DNA of 64,000 bases from Acinetobacter sp. ANC 4910 (GCF_004331035.1 NZ_SJNT01000013.1:29198-93197), one strand, 5' to 3'. Counted from the first letter of the stretch, positions 17,811 to 27,108 are shown. Notes: a model not told the origin generated them from the sequence alone. A program made the numbers and translations.

Positions 17811-18952
17811 TCGAATATGAATTACTCAAAATTATCTGGTGGGTTCTGGTCGGTGTCCTTCTTATTGGCTTTGCCCTCACCGATGGCTTCGACATGGGCT
17901 CTATGGCAATCATGCCATTTGTAGGTAAAACAGACGAAGAACGCCGTGCAGCCATCAACACGATCGCTCCGCACTGGGATGGCAATCAGGTTTGGTTTAT
18001 TACCGCAGGCGGGGCTTTATTCGCTGCATGGCCAATGGTATATGCAACAGCCTTCTCAGGCATGTATTGGGCATTATTACTAGTTTTATTTGCCTTATTT
18101 CTGCGACCAGTTGGCTTTGATTACCGATCTAAACTGCAAAATACAAAATGGCGTACGTCATGGGATTGGGGTTTAGCAATTGGTGGTGCTGTGCCTGCTC
18201 TGGTCTTTGGTGTGGCATTTGGCAACATGTTCTTAGGTGTACCATTTAGCTTGGACGACACAGTTCGCTCAACCTATACAGGTAGCTTTTTTGCCCTACT
18301 TAACCCATTTGCTTTAGTCTGTGGCTTAGTCAGCTTGTCTATGCTGTGTGCACATGGTGGTGCATGGCTCATGCTCCGTACCGATGGTGATTTGCGTAAA
18401 CGTTCAGCGCAAGCAACCAAACTCATGGGCATCGTTTATCTCATTTGTTTCTTAGGTGCTGGTGCTTGGTTGTACTTTGGTGGAATCGAAGGCTATACCT
18501 TAGTGACTCCATTTGACACCAATGGTGCGGCTAATCCATTGGCGAAAGAAGTCTTAACCAATGCCAATCATGGCTGGATGAACAACTACTCGACTTATCC
18601 TATCACCATGCTTGCACCTATCGCAGGGATATTAGGTGGTTTAATTGTGGTGCTTGCAGCAAGCAAAAACAAAGCGGGCTTTAGCTTCTTAGGTTCAAGT
18701 TTAGCGGTCGTGGGTGCAATTTTAACTGCAGGTTTCGCTTTGTTCCCATTCTTAATGCCATCAAGTATTCAACCCGTTGCAAGCTTGACCATGTGGGATG
18801 CGGTTTCAAGTAAAACTACGTTAACCGTTATGACAGTTGCAGCATGTATCTTTGTACCACTCATTTTGTGCTACACCACTTGGTGTTACTACAAAATGTG
18901 GGGCGTTATTACCAAGAAACATATTCAAGAAAATTCACATAGCCTTTACTAA
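17807..18952 (+). CDS. cydB: Cytochrome bd ubiquinol oxidase subunit II
   Basis: CydB is the second membrane subunit of the bd oxidase and structurally pairs with CydA. The 381-aa protein has the family start [19 protein letters not shown] followed by TDGFDMG, and about eight to nine membrane segments. Length agrees with E. coli CydB (379). The ATG at 17807 overlaps the cydA stop codon in an ATGA, and AAGGAG precedes it, so both subunits are made in step. cydX follows after 23 nt. Confidence 0.97.
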   Translation: MIEYELLKIIWWVLVGVLLIGFALTDGFDMGSMAIMPFVGKTDEERRAAINTIAPHWDGNQVWFITAGGALFAAWPMVYATAFSGMYWALLLVLFALFLRPVGFDYRSKLQNTKWRTSWDWGLAIGGAVPALVFGVAFGNMFLGVPFSLDDTVRSTYTGSFFALLNPFALVCGLVSLSMLCAHGGAWLMLRTDGDLRKRSAQATKLMGIVYLICFLGAGAWLYFGGIEGYTLVTPFDTNGAANPLAKEVLTNANHGWMNNYSTYPITMLAPIAGILGGLIVVLAASKNKAGFSFLGSSLAVVGAILTAGFALFPFLMPSSIQPVASLTMWDAVSSKTTLTVMTVAACIFVPLILCYTTWCYYKMWGVITKKHIQENSHSLY

Positions 18953-18975
18953 GGCAATGCTTAGGAGAATAAATT

Positions 18976-19077
18976 ATGTGGTATTTTGCATGGATTCTCG
19001 GTATTTTGATGGCATGCTTTGCTGGTGTACTCAGTGCCCTATATATCGAACATCATCAAGATTTAGATGAGGAATAA
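18976..19077 (+). CDS. cydX: CydX small subunit of cytochrome bd oxidase
   Basis: A 33-codon gene too short for most gene callers. The peptide begins MWYFAWILGILMACFAGV, a single membrane segment, and ends in an acidic tail (HHQDLDEE). The MWYFxWxLG start is the hallmark of CydX (YbgT), which stabilises the haem groups of the CydAB complex. AGGAG lies 8-9 nt upstream of the ATG. The stop codon is 3 nt before the ybgE-like gene, so it belongs to the same operon. Confidence 0.93.
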   Translation: MWYFAWILGILMACFAGVLSALYIEHHQDLDEE

Positions 19078-19080
19078 AAC

Positions 19081-19380
19081 ATGACTGAAGTAGCAATGAC
19101 AACAGAACAGCCGAAAAAACCCAATAAGTTTATAATGGCGGTGTCCTTTTTGTTGGCATTGCCTCTCGCAGCAGTCCTGTTAATTCATCCAAGTGCAATG
19201 CTCGATGCTAATGGTGAATATAGCCATCGCGCCATGATGTTTATCATGATTGGCATTTCAGGTGGTTTCATTTACGGCGTAGGATTTATCCCCCGCTTTT
19301 GGCTCTGGAAGTGGCTATTTAGCCCTCTTATTGCTTGGCCCCTCATGTTATGGGGATATTACACTTGGTTTCTCGCCTAA
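19081..19380 (+). CDS. ybgE: Cyd operon YbgE-family protein
   Basis: The 99-aa protein has three predicted membrane segments: residues 18-36, 49-67 and 80-98. GFIYGVGFIPRFWLWKWLFSP resembles the conserved GF...R...SP of the YbgE family, found after cydX in many gammaproteobacteria. Its function in bd oxidase biogenesis is not settled. It is the last gene of the cyd run and is followed by a clear terminator. An ATG four codons further (MTTEQPKK) is a possible shorter start. Confidence 0.85.
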   Translation: MTEVAMTTEQPKKPNKFIMAVSFLLALPLAAVLLIHPSAMLDANGEYSHRAMMFIMIGISGGFIYGVGFIPRFWLWKWLFSPLIAWPLMLWGYYTWFLA

Positions 19381-19384
19381 TTTT

Positions 19385-19410
19385 AAAGCCTTCTTCATGA
19401 GGGCTTTTTT
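19385..19410 (+). terminator. Terminator of the cyd operon
   Basis: A 9-bp stem (AAAGCCTTC at 19385-19393 with GAGGGCTTT at 19399-19407, including one G-T pair) and a TTCAT loop are followed by a run of T. It starts 5 nt after the ybgE stop codon. Confidence 0.75.
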
Positions 19411-19421
19411 AATATCATTAT

Positions 19422-19958
19422 TTATTTAATATTCTTGAGCATTTGCTGTAACTCAATATGCCTTAATGGCTGACCTACATTTGCGTCAAGAGGATAAGAT
19501 ATTTTAAGGTCAGTGGGTCTGTAGCCACGACGCTGATAATAGGCCAGCAATTCGGTGCGTATATCCAATACAAACATCACATATACATCAAGATTGGGTT
19601 GAATCAACAGTGCCTGTGCTTCTGCAAAAGACAATACTGTTTTACCAATTCCTGTGTTTTGAAAGATCGGATCTACACAAAAAGTTCCAATTTCGACTTC
19701 ATTGTGATTAAAAGTTAAACCAATACAAGCAACTATTGATAAGGTAGATAAATCATTGTCGATTTCGGCAACATATAAATGGAAATTCTGATCTGCTAAA
19801 GCCTGTTGCAATTGTTGTTCATCAATTCTCGACCCTGAAACAAGCTTGGCTTCATTGGTCCAGCTTCGAGCAGTATCGTGACGATATGCACGATTAATTA
19901 AATACAGCAATTGTTCCACATCTTTTAATTCTGCTTTACGAAATTTTAATGGCTGCAT
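19422..19958 (-). CDS. GNAT-family N-acetyltransferase
   Basis: The 178-aa protein has a GNAT core: FHLYVAEIDNDLSTLSIVACIGL, then EIGTFCVDPIFQNTGIGKTVLSFAEAQAL, where QNTGIGK is the acetyl-CoA pyrophosphate loop (Q/R-x-x-G-x-G/A). LLAYYQRRGYRPT is the typical motif B segment. Members with this architecture are annotated broadly, and the substrate is unknown. The ATG at 19958 starts a well-aligned N-terminus (FRKAELKDVEQLLYLINRAY). It is transcribed towards the cyd operon end and behind aroC's terminator, so probably alone. Confidence 0.85.
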   Translation of the reverse strand: MQPLKFRKAELKDVEQLLYLINRAYRHDTARSWTNEAKLVSGSRIDEQQLQQALADQNFHLYVAEIDNDLSTLSIVACIGLTFNHNEVEIGTFCVDPIFQNTGIGKTVLSFAEAQALLIQPNLDVYVMFVLDIRTELLAYYQRRGYRPTDLKISYPLDANVGQPLRHIELQQMLKNIK

Positions 19959-20081
19959 AAAGTCTACCCTTGAATACTTATTTAAAATTAAGGTGTAAAA
20001 ATTAACTCAAACCTAGTGATTGAGTGTTTCTTATGAATTTATAATGACATCAATGCTTAGGCTATTTTAAATTAAGCTATA

Positions 20082-20109
20082 AAAAACCAGTTCAAGCGAA
20101 CTGGTTTTT
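20082..20109 (-). terminator. Terminator of prmB-aroC
   Basis: A 12-bp perfect stem (AAAAACCAGTTC at 20082-20093, complement 20098-20109) with an AAGC loop. On the minus strand it follows aroC by about 8 nt and ends in a T-run. The same CCAGTTC/GAACTGG stem recurs in the terminator at 48455-48484. Confidence 0.8.
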
Positions 20110-20116
20110 GTGCAAA

Positions 20117-21211
20117 TTATTTAGGTTCAATCGGTGCAAATGGCGCAACAACATCAGCATTCTGTGCACGATGACGCATGAAATGATCCATCAGCACAAT
20201 CGCAAACATTGCTTCTGCAATTGGTGTAGCGCGCACACCAACACATGGATCATGGCGGCCTTTTGTAAGGACATCTGTGTTTTCACGATCGATATTAATC
20301 GTTTTACCTGCTGTGGTAATACTTGCAGTTGGTTTTAATGCAATTGCAACACGAATGGTTTGACCACTCGAAATGCCACCAAGAATCCCACCAGCATGAT
20401 TTGCCAAAAAGCCATTTGTGGTTAATTCGTCACGTGTTTCGTGCCCAAACTGTTCCGCTACAGCAAAACCATCGCCAATTTCGACCCCTTTTACGGCGTT
20501 AATTGACATCATCGCATGGGCAATATCTGCATCTAAACGATCAAATACTGGCTCACCCCAACCCACAGGAACATTTTCAGCCAAAATTTCTAATTTTGCA
20601 CCACAGCTTGTGCCTTGCTCGCGTAAAGAAGTCACTAGGGCTTCAAAACGTGACACTGCATCGACATCGCCACAGAAAAATGGATTATTTGGAACTTCAT
20701 TCCAATCTAACTTTTCTGCTTTTTCGGTACCAATTTGGGTGACATGACCACGGATTAAAATTCCGAATTTTTCTGCAAGGTATTTCTTCGCAATAGCTCC
20801 CGCAGCAACACGCATCGCTGTTTCACGCGCACTTGAACGACCACCACCACGATAATCACGGAATCCGTACTTTTGCGTGTAAGTGTAGTCAGCATGCCCA
20901 GGTCGGAAAGTTTGTGCAATATTGCCATAATCCTTAGATTTTTGATCTGTATTGCGAATTAATAAACCAATTGGTGTACCTGTGGTTTTACCTTCAAAAA
21001 CCCCTGAAATAATTTCAACTTCATCAGGTTCTTTACGTTGCGTGGCAAATTTCGAGGTTCCCGGTTTACGACGATCTAAATCTTTTTGTAAATCTTCGGC
21101 AGAAAGCTCAAGCCCTGGTGGAACGCCATCCACAATTGCCATCAAGCCTACACCATGAGATTCACCACAGGTCGTTACACGGAAGAGTTGTCCAATACTA
21201 TTACCTGCCAT
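20117..21211 (-). CDS. aroC: Chorismate synthase
   Basis: AroC converts 5-enolpyruvylshikimate-3-phosphate to chorismate using reduced FMN, the last common step of aromatic synthesis. The 364-aa protein contains the family signatures TTCGESHG near the N-terminus, [14 protein letters not shown] in the middle and [16 protein letters not shown] near the C-terminus. I set the start at the ATG at 21211 ([11 protein letters not shown]), with AAGGAG 8 nt upstream; a GTG two codons earlier sits too close to that site. It follows prmB by 12 nt, so the two form an operon, as in many gammaproteobacteria. Confidence 0.97.
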   Translation of the reverse strand: MAGNSIGQLFRVTTCGESHGVGLMAIVDGVPPGLELSAEDLQKDLDRRKPGTSKFATQRKEPDEVEIISGVFEGKTTGTPIGLLIRNTDQKSKDYGNIAQTFRPGHADYTYTQKYGFRDYRGGGRSSARETAMRVAAGAIAKKYLAEKFGILIRGHVTQIGTEKAEKLDWNEVPNNPFFCGDVDAVSRFEALVTSLREQGTSCGAKLEILAENVPVGWGEPVFDRLDADIAHAMMSINAVKGVEIGDGFAVAEQFGHETRDELTTNGFLANHAGGILGGISSGQTIRVAIALKPTASITTAGKTINIDRENTDVLTKGRHDPCVGVRATPIAEAMFAIVLMDHFMRHRAQNADVVAPFAPIEPK

Positions 21212-21223
21212 GTTCACAACTCC

Positions 21224-22234
21224 TTATGCTTGAACAGATTGAATGAATAAATCACGGAATTGGCGACATTGTGCAGCAGTTAAAGCAAAGATGCCTGAAC
21301 CACCTTTTTGGAATTTTAACCAATGGAAATCAATAGTATTGAAATTCTGTTTCATTGCCCATTCAGAATTACCAACTTCAATGACAATCAAACCATTTTC
21401 AGTTAAGTAATCCGCAGCTTGCGCCAACATTTTACGCACTAAATCCAGACCATCTTGTCCAGCAGCCAAAGCCAACTCTGGTTCATGGCGGAATTCATCA
21501 GGTAAATCTGCCATATCTTCCGCATCCACATACGGTGGGTTCGATACAATCAAGTCATACTGATTTTCGGCAGGAACTTTCGCAAACAAATCTGACTCTA
21601 ATAGCGCAACTTGATACTGCTTGTCGTGATGTTCGGCATTAATTGAAGCAACTTCTAATGCTTCTTTTGAAATATCGGTTGCATCTACTTCCGAATCTGG
21701 AAATGCATAAGCCAAAGCAATGGCGATACAACCTGAACCAGTACACATATCTAAAATGCGTTGCGGTGTTTTAGGCTGAGTATTGACTGGAAGATTATTG
21801 TCCGCTGCACGCATTTCACCGTTTTCATCTAAACAGTAAGGTGCAAAACGGTTTTCAATGAGTTCAGCAATTGGCGAACGCGGAATAAGTACACGCTCAT
21901 CCACATAAAATGGCTTATTAAAGAAATAAGCCAAATTCAATAGATATGAAGTGGGTACTTTTTCATTAATACGGCGTTCAAGTAACTGTAGAAATTCTGC
22001 TTTTTCACTTGCTAATAATTTTGCATCCAAAATTTGTGAATCGGCATTCCAATCCAAAGATAAGGTTTGTAATACCAACGCTGAACTTTCAGCGAAAAAG
22101 TCTTCTGTACCTTGACCTAAGTGTGCATCGTATTGACGTAATGCTGTTACCCCAAAACGGATAAAATCACGAATAGTGGTAAGGGTTTCAGCGGCTTCCT
22201 GTAAATGTTCAGGGCTAATAGTCGGTCGATCCAC
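21224..22234 (-). CDS. prmB: Ribosomal protein uL3 glutamine methyltransferase
   Basis: PrmB methylates a glutamine of ribosomal protein L3 using S-adenosylmethionine. The 336-aa protein has the methyltransferase motif I LDMCTGSGCIAIALA and the glutamine-binding catalytic tetrad NPPY in LIVSNPPYVDAEDM, followed by the family-typical HEPELALAAGQDGLD. The N-terminal 100 residues are the helical substrate-binding domain. PrmC has a similar core, but the aroC neighbour and the YFF...DERVLIPRSPIAELI stretch favour PrmB. The start is a GTG at 22234 with GGAG 8-9 nt upstream. Confidence 0.93.
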   Translation of the reverse strand: MDRPTISPEHLQEAAETLTTIRDFIRFGVTALRQYDAHLGQGTEDFFAESSALVLQTLSLDWNADSQILDAKLLASEKAEFLQLLERRINEKVPTSYLLNLAYFFNKPFYVDERVLIPRSPIAELIENRFAPYCLDENGEMRAADNNLPVNTQPKTPQRILDMCTGSGCIAIALAYAFPDSEVDATDISKEALEVASINAEHHDKQYQVALLESDLFAKVPAENQYDLIVSNPPYVDAEDMADLPDEFRHEPELALAAGQDGLDLVRKMLAQAADYLTENGLIVIEVGNSEWAMKQNFNTIDFHWLKFQKGGSGIFALTAAQCRQFRDLFIQSVQA

Positions 22235-22516
22235 TTAAGGCGTCTCCAAAGTTCAGAATCATAAAAACGGCTTATGATACCTTGTTTTGCCTGATTTTAT
22301 AATGCTTAACTGCGTTTCTTCTCTATTTCATTCCATTTTTCAATCACCTGTAATTTTATTCAGAACCAGCTTTTATCGAACGATCTCAGGCATTGTATTT
22401 TATAGGTTTGCATCTTAATAAACAGATACAAAACTTTCACCATTCTCGCCAAAAGTAACTTGAATTAGGGACTTTCGAGACTTATATATAGCTCACTATT
22501 TACTCCTTTTCTTGAT

Positions 22517-22819
22517 ATGAGCTATAAACACAACAATCTTATGGCAATGCGCCAAAACTATTGGAACAACGAGTCTTCAGATGTTCTTTCTGAAAAATTA
22601 TTTTTAATGCAGCAATTGTCCGAACATCAGGTTTTTAATAGCCCAACTTTAGATGATGCAAAATATTTATTTTTTAGCTTACCGAGTATCGTAATTGTTA
22701 AAGGCTATGCACATGGTTTTACTCACATTAGCGTACAAAACATGATTACGACCTATATTCAAAGCCATAAGGTACAACTCTCGAACAAAGAATCACTAAA
22801 AATAAAATTTCATATGTAA
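22517..22819 (+). CDS. Uncharacterised 100-aa protein
   Basis: I do not recognise a family. The product is soluble, with no signal peptide, opening with MSYKHNNLMAMRQNYWNNE and ending in a basic tail. Hydrophobic and polar residues alternate in a way compatible with a small alpha/beta fold (YLFFSLPSIVIVKGYAHGF). It stands alone: 282 nt separate it from the prmB start on one side and 147 nt from the ABC1 kinase gene on the other. No strong ribosome binding site is seen before the ATG, so the gene is probable rather than certain. Confidence 0.5.
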   Translation: MSYKHNNLMAMRQNYWNNESSDVLSEKLFLMQQLSEHQVFNSPTLDDAKYLFFSLPSIVIVKGYAHGFTHISVQNMITTYIQSHKVQLSNKESLKIKFHM

Positions 22820-22966
22820 ACAGAACGCCCTGATTCTCTATAAACTTAGATGCAGTTCCAAAAAAACCGTGTCATTCAGCAAGTTGAACTTTTTTAATAC
22901 GTGAAGACGCGTTAATATCAGTTACAATTAACTTTTCTGTGAATTGCTGATTAAGGATTGCATTGA

Positions 22967-24340
22967 ATGTCAGATCAGAATGATAAGCTCAAACAACTTA
23001 AAACCTCCTCTATGGATCGTCGCTTATCTATTGCAAAAGCATCCTTACTGGCGGGAACACGTTGGGCGGCATCCAATGCGACATCAATGTTCTCAAGCGA
23101 AGCTGAAAAAGAAAAAAAACGTAAACAAGCCATGAGAGAACAGGCTAACTATTTAGTGGCTGAAATTGGCAAGCTAAAAGGTTCAATTGTAAAAATTGGA
23201 CAAATGATGGCGCTATATGGCGAACATTTCTTGCCAGAAGAAATTACTCAAGCGTTAAATACCCTAAATAACCAAACCGTTGCACTGGCTTGGCCTGCAA
23301 TTAAGCAGCATTTAGAGCAACAACTGGGTGATAAAATTCATGAACTGACCATTGATCATGAGCCACTGGGTACAGCGTCATTGGCGCAAGTTCATCGTGC
23401 AACACGTAAATCGGACGGATTAGAACTGGTACTGAAAATTCAATATCCAGGTGTTGCTGATGCAATTGATTCCGATATGAGTTTGTTTAAAAACATGCTC
23501 AAATTGACGCGCATGGTTCCGCAAACCCGTGAATTTGATCAGTGGTTTGATGAAGTGCGCGAAATGATGCATCGTGAAGTAAGTTATGATATTGAGGCTG
23601 CAACCACCAGACGCTTTGCTGAACGCCTGAAAGATGATCCTCGTTATATCGTGCCAGAAATTGTTGATGAATTTTGTACCAATCAGATTCTATGCATGAC
23701 GTTTGAACGTGGTGTGCCCATTAACAGCCCTGTGATGCTTTCCTTGCCGCAAGATCGTCGTAATCTTTTAGGTGAAGCTTCTTTAGAAATTGCTGTGCGC
23801 GAAATTTTCGAATGGGGTGAAATGCAAACCGATCCTAATTTTGGCAACTACTTGGTTCGCTTGGGAGATGGAGATCAACAACCTGATCAAATTGTCTTAC
23901 TCGACTTTGGTGCCATTCGTCAGTTCGATCAGCACCTGCTCAATGTTGCTCGCAATCTTATTCATGCAGGTTATCTGCATGATCCGCAAGCCATGGTGAC
24001 TGCCATGACTGGCTATGATTTCTTTGACTCAATTCCGCAAAGTATTAAACCCGATATGGCGAAGGTTTTCTTATTGGCAACCGAAGCATTTAGCTGTCCT
24101 GCGAATAATAAAGATTTACCTGCTGGCGTTATGGATGAACATTACCGCTACGACTGGAAGAAGAGCCTGTTACATAGCCGTGTCATGCAGCAAGCATCTA
24201 AGTCGATGGCTTCACGTTATTTCAGTGTTCCACCGAAAGAATTTATGTTTATTAGTCGTAAATTTATCGGTGCATATACTTTTATGACTGTGATTGATGC
24301 CAAAACCAATGTCCGCGACATGATTAAATCTTTTATTTAA
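22967..24340 (+). CDS. ABC1/UbiB-family atypical kinase
   Basis: The 457-aa protein belongs to the ABC1/ADCK/UbiB family of protein-kinase-like proteins linked to quinone and lipid metabolism. The family-specific KxGQ motif is present in SIVKIGQMMALYG, followed by the alanine-rich nucleotide loop (LGTASLAQVHRA), the lysine strand LVLKIQYPG, and the DFG-like metal site in VLLDFGAIRQF. Unlike UbiB, it has no C-terminal membrane helices, and no ubiquinone genes adjoin it, so I give no gene symbol. AAGGA precedes the ATG at 22967. A hairpin at 24349-24378 follows the stop. Confidence 0.88.
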   Translation: MSDQNDKLKQLKTSSMDRRLSIAKASLLAGTRWAASNATSMFSSEAEKEKKRKQAMREQANYLVAEIGKLKGSIVKIGQMMALYGEHFLPEEITQALNTLNNQTVALAWPAIKQHLEQQLGDKIHELTIDHEPLGTASLAQVHRATRKSDGLELVLKIQYPGVADAIDSDMSLFKNMLKLTRMVPQTREFDQWFDEVREMMHREVSYDIEAATTRRFAERLKDDPRYIVPEIVDEFCTNQILCMTFERGVPINSPVMLSLPQDRRNLLGEASLEIAVREIFEWGEMQTDPNFGNYLVRLGDGDQQPDQIVLLDFGAIRQFDQHLLNVARNLIHAGYLHDPQAMVTAMTGYDFFDSIPQSIKPDMAKVFLLATEAFSCPANNKDLPAGVMDEHYRYDWKKSLLHSRVMQQASKSMASRYFSVPPKEFMFISRKFIGAYTFMTVIDAKTNVRDMIKSFI

Positions 24341-24348
24341 TTTGTTCA

Positions 24349-24378
24349 GACTAGAATGGCAACTTTGTCATTCTAGTC
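24349..24378 (+). terminator. Hairpin after the ABC1 kinase gene
   Basis: A 10-bp perfect stem GACTAGAATG (24349-24358) / CATTCTAGTC (24369-24378) surrounds a 10-nt loop, 8 nt after the stop codon. No T-run follows directly, so it may protect the 3' end rather than stop transcription. Confidence 0.45.
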
Positions 24379-24484
24379 AATACATTCCCTATTACCACAA
24401 TTTAACTAAAAATATTAATAATATAAATCAGTGTCTTAAATCCAAATACCCTATTAGTTTACCGTTTATCTTTGACAATTGAGT

Positions 24485-24500
24485 ATGTCAACAATGACAT
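24485..24500. promoter_or_regulatory. Palindrome upstream of the acyl-CoA dehydrogenase pair
   Basis: ATGTCA-ACAA-TGACAT is a perfect 6-bp-arm palindrome 64 nt before the first dehydrogenase gene, and an additional CATGTCA lies at 24518-24524. Such a dyad could be the operator of a fatty-acid-responsive regulator. No regulator gene is adjacent and I do not match the motif to a known family. Confidence 0.4.
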
Positions 24501-24563
24501 GGTTTTTTGTATAGCGTCATGTCAGCATAAAAATAGCAATAATGCTCATATGGAACGAAAATA

Positions 24564-25859
24564 ATGACAAATATGGTCAATAAGGCACAAGGATTAGGTT
24601 TATCGCTCATTACAAAAATTGCTGGAAGCGACGTTCTGGATCAACTTAAGCTCAGAAAATTTTTAGAAAAATCATTATATCAAGGCTCTAAAACTAGTTT
24701 TAAGGCACTGAGTAAAACACAAAAAGTTTTTAACAGTGCGGAACATCATCCTAAGCAGCGCCTACCTAGTCAGCAAAAATCTCTGTTCGATTTAAGTTTA
24801 ACCACAGAACAGCAAATGACCTGTGATGCCATGAGTCAGTTTGCGACTGAAGTCCTCTACCCGCTTGCCCATCAAGCCGATCATCAAGAGCAGTTCCCTC
24901 CGCAACTCTGGGCGCACATTGATGAATTGGGTTTAAATTATTATGCATTACCTGAATCCTTTGGTGGTGTTGCCACTGAAAAAGACATCATCAGTCATAT
25001 CTTAATTGCAGAACATTTAGCCAAAGGCGATTTCAGCCTAACCGCAGGCATGCTCTCAACGTTTAGTGTGATTAATGCCATAACACAATGGGGTTCCGAA
25101 CAGATACAAGACCGTTATTTATCTGCATTTGCTGAAGATAGTGAAGTCAGAGCCAGCTTTGCTGTCCAAGAAAATACGCCTGCATTCAATCCAATGCAGC
25201 TTAAAACCAAAGCTCTCAACAATGGTGGTCAATTTTATTTAAGTGGTGAAAAAACACTGGTAATGTTAGGTGAAACTGCCGATGTATTGATTGTAAGTGC
25301 TGAATTTCAAGGTCGACCAGATGTATTTGTGGTCAAACGCGATGCTTCTATTCGTGCTCAGAAAAATCCCGCAATGGGCTTAAAAGCTACGGAAACCATG
25401 ACTTTACAATTTAATCAAACCCCTGCCGAACGCTTAGGCGACGATGACTTTGATTACACCGCTTTTATAGATCAAGGAAATCTCATGTGGTGTGCCATGG
25501 CTGTAGGCACTTGTGAAGCAGTAAAACAATACTGTATTCGCTATGCCAATGAACGAACCGCCTTTGGTGAACCGATTTCTCATCGTCAAAGTGTGGCTTT
25601 TATGATTGCGGATATGGCGATTGAAATTGATGCCATGCGTATGTTGGTGTTGAATGCGGCAAGTTTGGCAGAAGCAGGTAACCCTTATCATCGTGAAGCG
25701 TATCTTGCTCGTTTACTCTGTGCAGAAAAAACAATGAAAATAGGCACAGACGGCGTGCAAATTTTGGGTGGACATGGCTTCACCAAAGAACATCCTGTAG
25801 AGCGTTGGTATCGTGATTTACGTGCTACGGCCATCTTACATTCAGGTTTACACGCTTAA
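24564..25859 (+). CDS. Acyl-CoA dehydrogenase-like protein with atypical active site
   Basis: The 431-aa protein has the acyl-CoA dehydrogenase fold, seen in FGEPISHRQSVAFMIADMAIEI and QILGGHGFTKEHPVERWYRD. Two canonical features are missing. The loop that normally reads TEPxxGSD is QENTPAFN, and the C-terminal catalytic region that normally reads I(Y/F)EGTxEI is AILHSGLHA, after which the protein ends. No glutamate is apparent at the alternative position used by isovaleryl-CoA dehydrogenase. It also carries an N-terminal extension of roughly 70 residues. The next gene, 22 nt downstream, is a canonical dehydrogenase; the two may form a mixed complex. Confidence 0.82.
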   Translation: MTNMVNKAQGLGLSLITKIAGSDVLDQLKLRKFLEKSLYQGSKTSFKALSKTQKVFNSAEHHPKQRLPSQQKSLFDLSLTTEQQMTCDAMSQFATEVLYPLAHQADHQEQFPPQLWAHIDELGLNYYALPESFGGVATEKDIISHILIAEHLAKGDFSLTAGMLSTFSVINAITQWGSEQIQDRYLSAFAEDSEVRASFAVQENTPAFNPMQLKTKALNNGGQFYLSGEKTLVMLGETADVLIVSAEFQGRPDVFVVKRDASIRAQKNPAMGLKATETMTLQFNQTPAERLGDDDFDYTAFIDQGNLMWCAMAVGTCEAVKQYCIRYANERTAFGEPISHRQSVAFMIADMAIEIDAMRMLVLNAASLAEAGNPYHREAYLARLLCAEKTMKIGTDGVQILGGHGFTKEHPVERWYRDLRATAILHSGLHA

Positions 25860-25881
25860 AATAATAATCAGGACAATAGCC

Positions 25882-27081
25882 ATGAACTTACAAAACCCTA
25901 AAAAATTTAAAATCTTGCTCGATCAAGCCCATGAAGTTGCATTAAATGTGTTGCGCCCAATTTCACGAAAATACGACAAAGCCGAACATGCCTACCCAAA
26001 AGAACTGGATATGCTTGCATCCTTACTCGATGGCATGAATGACGGTGGTGAAGGTATAAACGCTGGAGCTGCGGTAGGAAAACGCGGTTCACAAGACGAC
26101 AGCAATAAAAACGGCGTCAATATGTCTACAGCATTAGGCATTATCGAAATGTGTTATGGCGATACGGGACTGTTACTGTCTATGCCACGTCAGGGACTTG
26201 GCAATTCAGCGATTGCTGCCGTTGCGAACGATGAACAATTGGAACGCTTTAAAGGCACATGGGCGGCAATGGCAATCACCGAGCCAAATTGTGGTTCTGA
26301 CTCTGCGGCTATTCGAACCACAGCCACCAAAGATGGTGACGACTATATCTTAAATGGTGAAAAAATCTTTGTGACTTCAGGCGAACGTGCCGATTCTGTT
26401 GTGGTCTGGGCGACGCTGGATAAAAAACTTGGTCGTGCTGCCATCAAATCTTTTGTAGTCGCAAAAGGTACAGCAGGTATGACAGTTGAACGACTGGAAC
26501 ACAAACTCGGAATTAAAGCATCTGATACTGCCGTGATTCGTTTTGACCAATGTCGTGTCCCTGCGGAAAACTTACTCGGGAATGCCGAAATTGATGTTGC
26601 AAAAGGCTTTGCTGGGGTGATGGAAACTTTTGATAACACGCGTCCTTTGGTCGCTGCGATGGCTATTGGATGTGCCAAAGCCTCTTTAGAACGCATCAAA
26701 GAAATTTTTCAGGATCAACTTGATTCAAACTATGCTACCCCTTATTTGCAATGTTCCAACCTAGCAGCCCAGATTTATAAAATGGAAGCAGAATGGGAAG
26801 CCGCACGTCTACTCATGTTAAAAGCAACGTGGATGGCAGACAATAAAAAACCAAACTCTAAAGAGGCTTCTATCGCAAAAGCCAAAGCAGGTCGTGTGGG
26901 CAATGACATTACATTAAAGTGTGTGGAACTTGCAGCTTCTGTCGGTTATAGCGAAACAGAGCTTTTAGAGAAATGGGCACGTGATTCTAAAATCTTAGAC
27001 ATTTTTGAAGGTACGCAGCAAATCCAGCAATTGATTATTGCACGGCGTGAACTGGGTAAAAGTTCAAGTGAGTTAAAGTAA
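25882..27081 (+). CDS. Acyl-CoA dehydrogenase
   Basis: The 399-aa flavoprotein should introduce the alpha-beta double bond of an acyl-CoA in beta-oxidation. The FAD and substrate loop reads MAITEPNCGSDSAAIRTTA and the catalytic glutamate is present in ILDIFEGTQQIQQLIIAR. I set the start at the ATG at 25882, with AGGA about 9 nt upstream; the frame is open upstream into the preceding gene, but that part is a shadow. It is co-transcribed with the atypical dehydrogenase before it. Chain-length preference cannot be told; alkM nearby suggests use on alkane-derived fatty acids, which is inference. Confidence 0.92.
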   Translation: MNLQNPKKFKILLDQAHEVALNVLRPISRKYDKAEHAYPKELDMLASLLDGMNDGGEGINAGAAVGKRGSQDDSNKNGVNMSTALGIIEMCYGDTGLLLSMPRQGLGNSAIAAVANDEQLERFKGTWAAMAITEPNCGSDSAAIRTTATKDGDDYILNGEKIFVTSGERADSVVVWATLDKKLGRAAIKSFVVAKGTAGMTVERLEHKLGIKASDTAVIRFDQCRVPAENLLGNAEIDVAKGFAGVMETFDNTRPLVAAMAIGCAKASLERIKEIFQDQLDSNYATPYLQCSNLAAQIYKMEAEWEAARLLMLKATWMADNKKPNSKEASIAKAKAGRVGNDITLKCVELAASVGYSETELLEKWARDSKILDIFEGTQQIQQLIIARRELGKSSSELK

Positions 27082-27108
27082 GTACTATTCGCTTAAAAAT
27101 GCCCTCAC

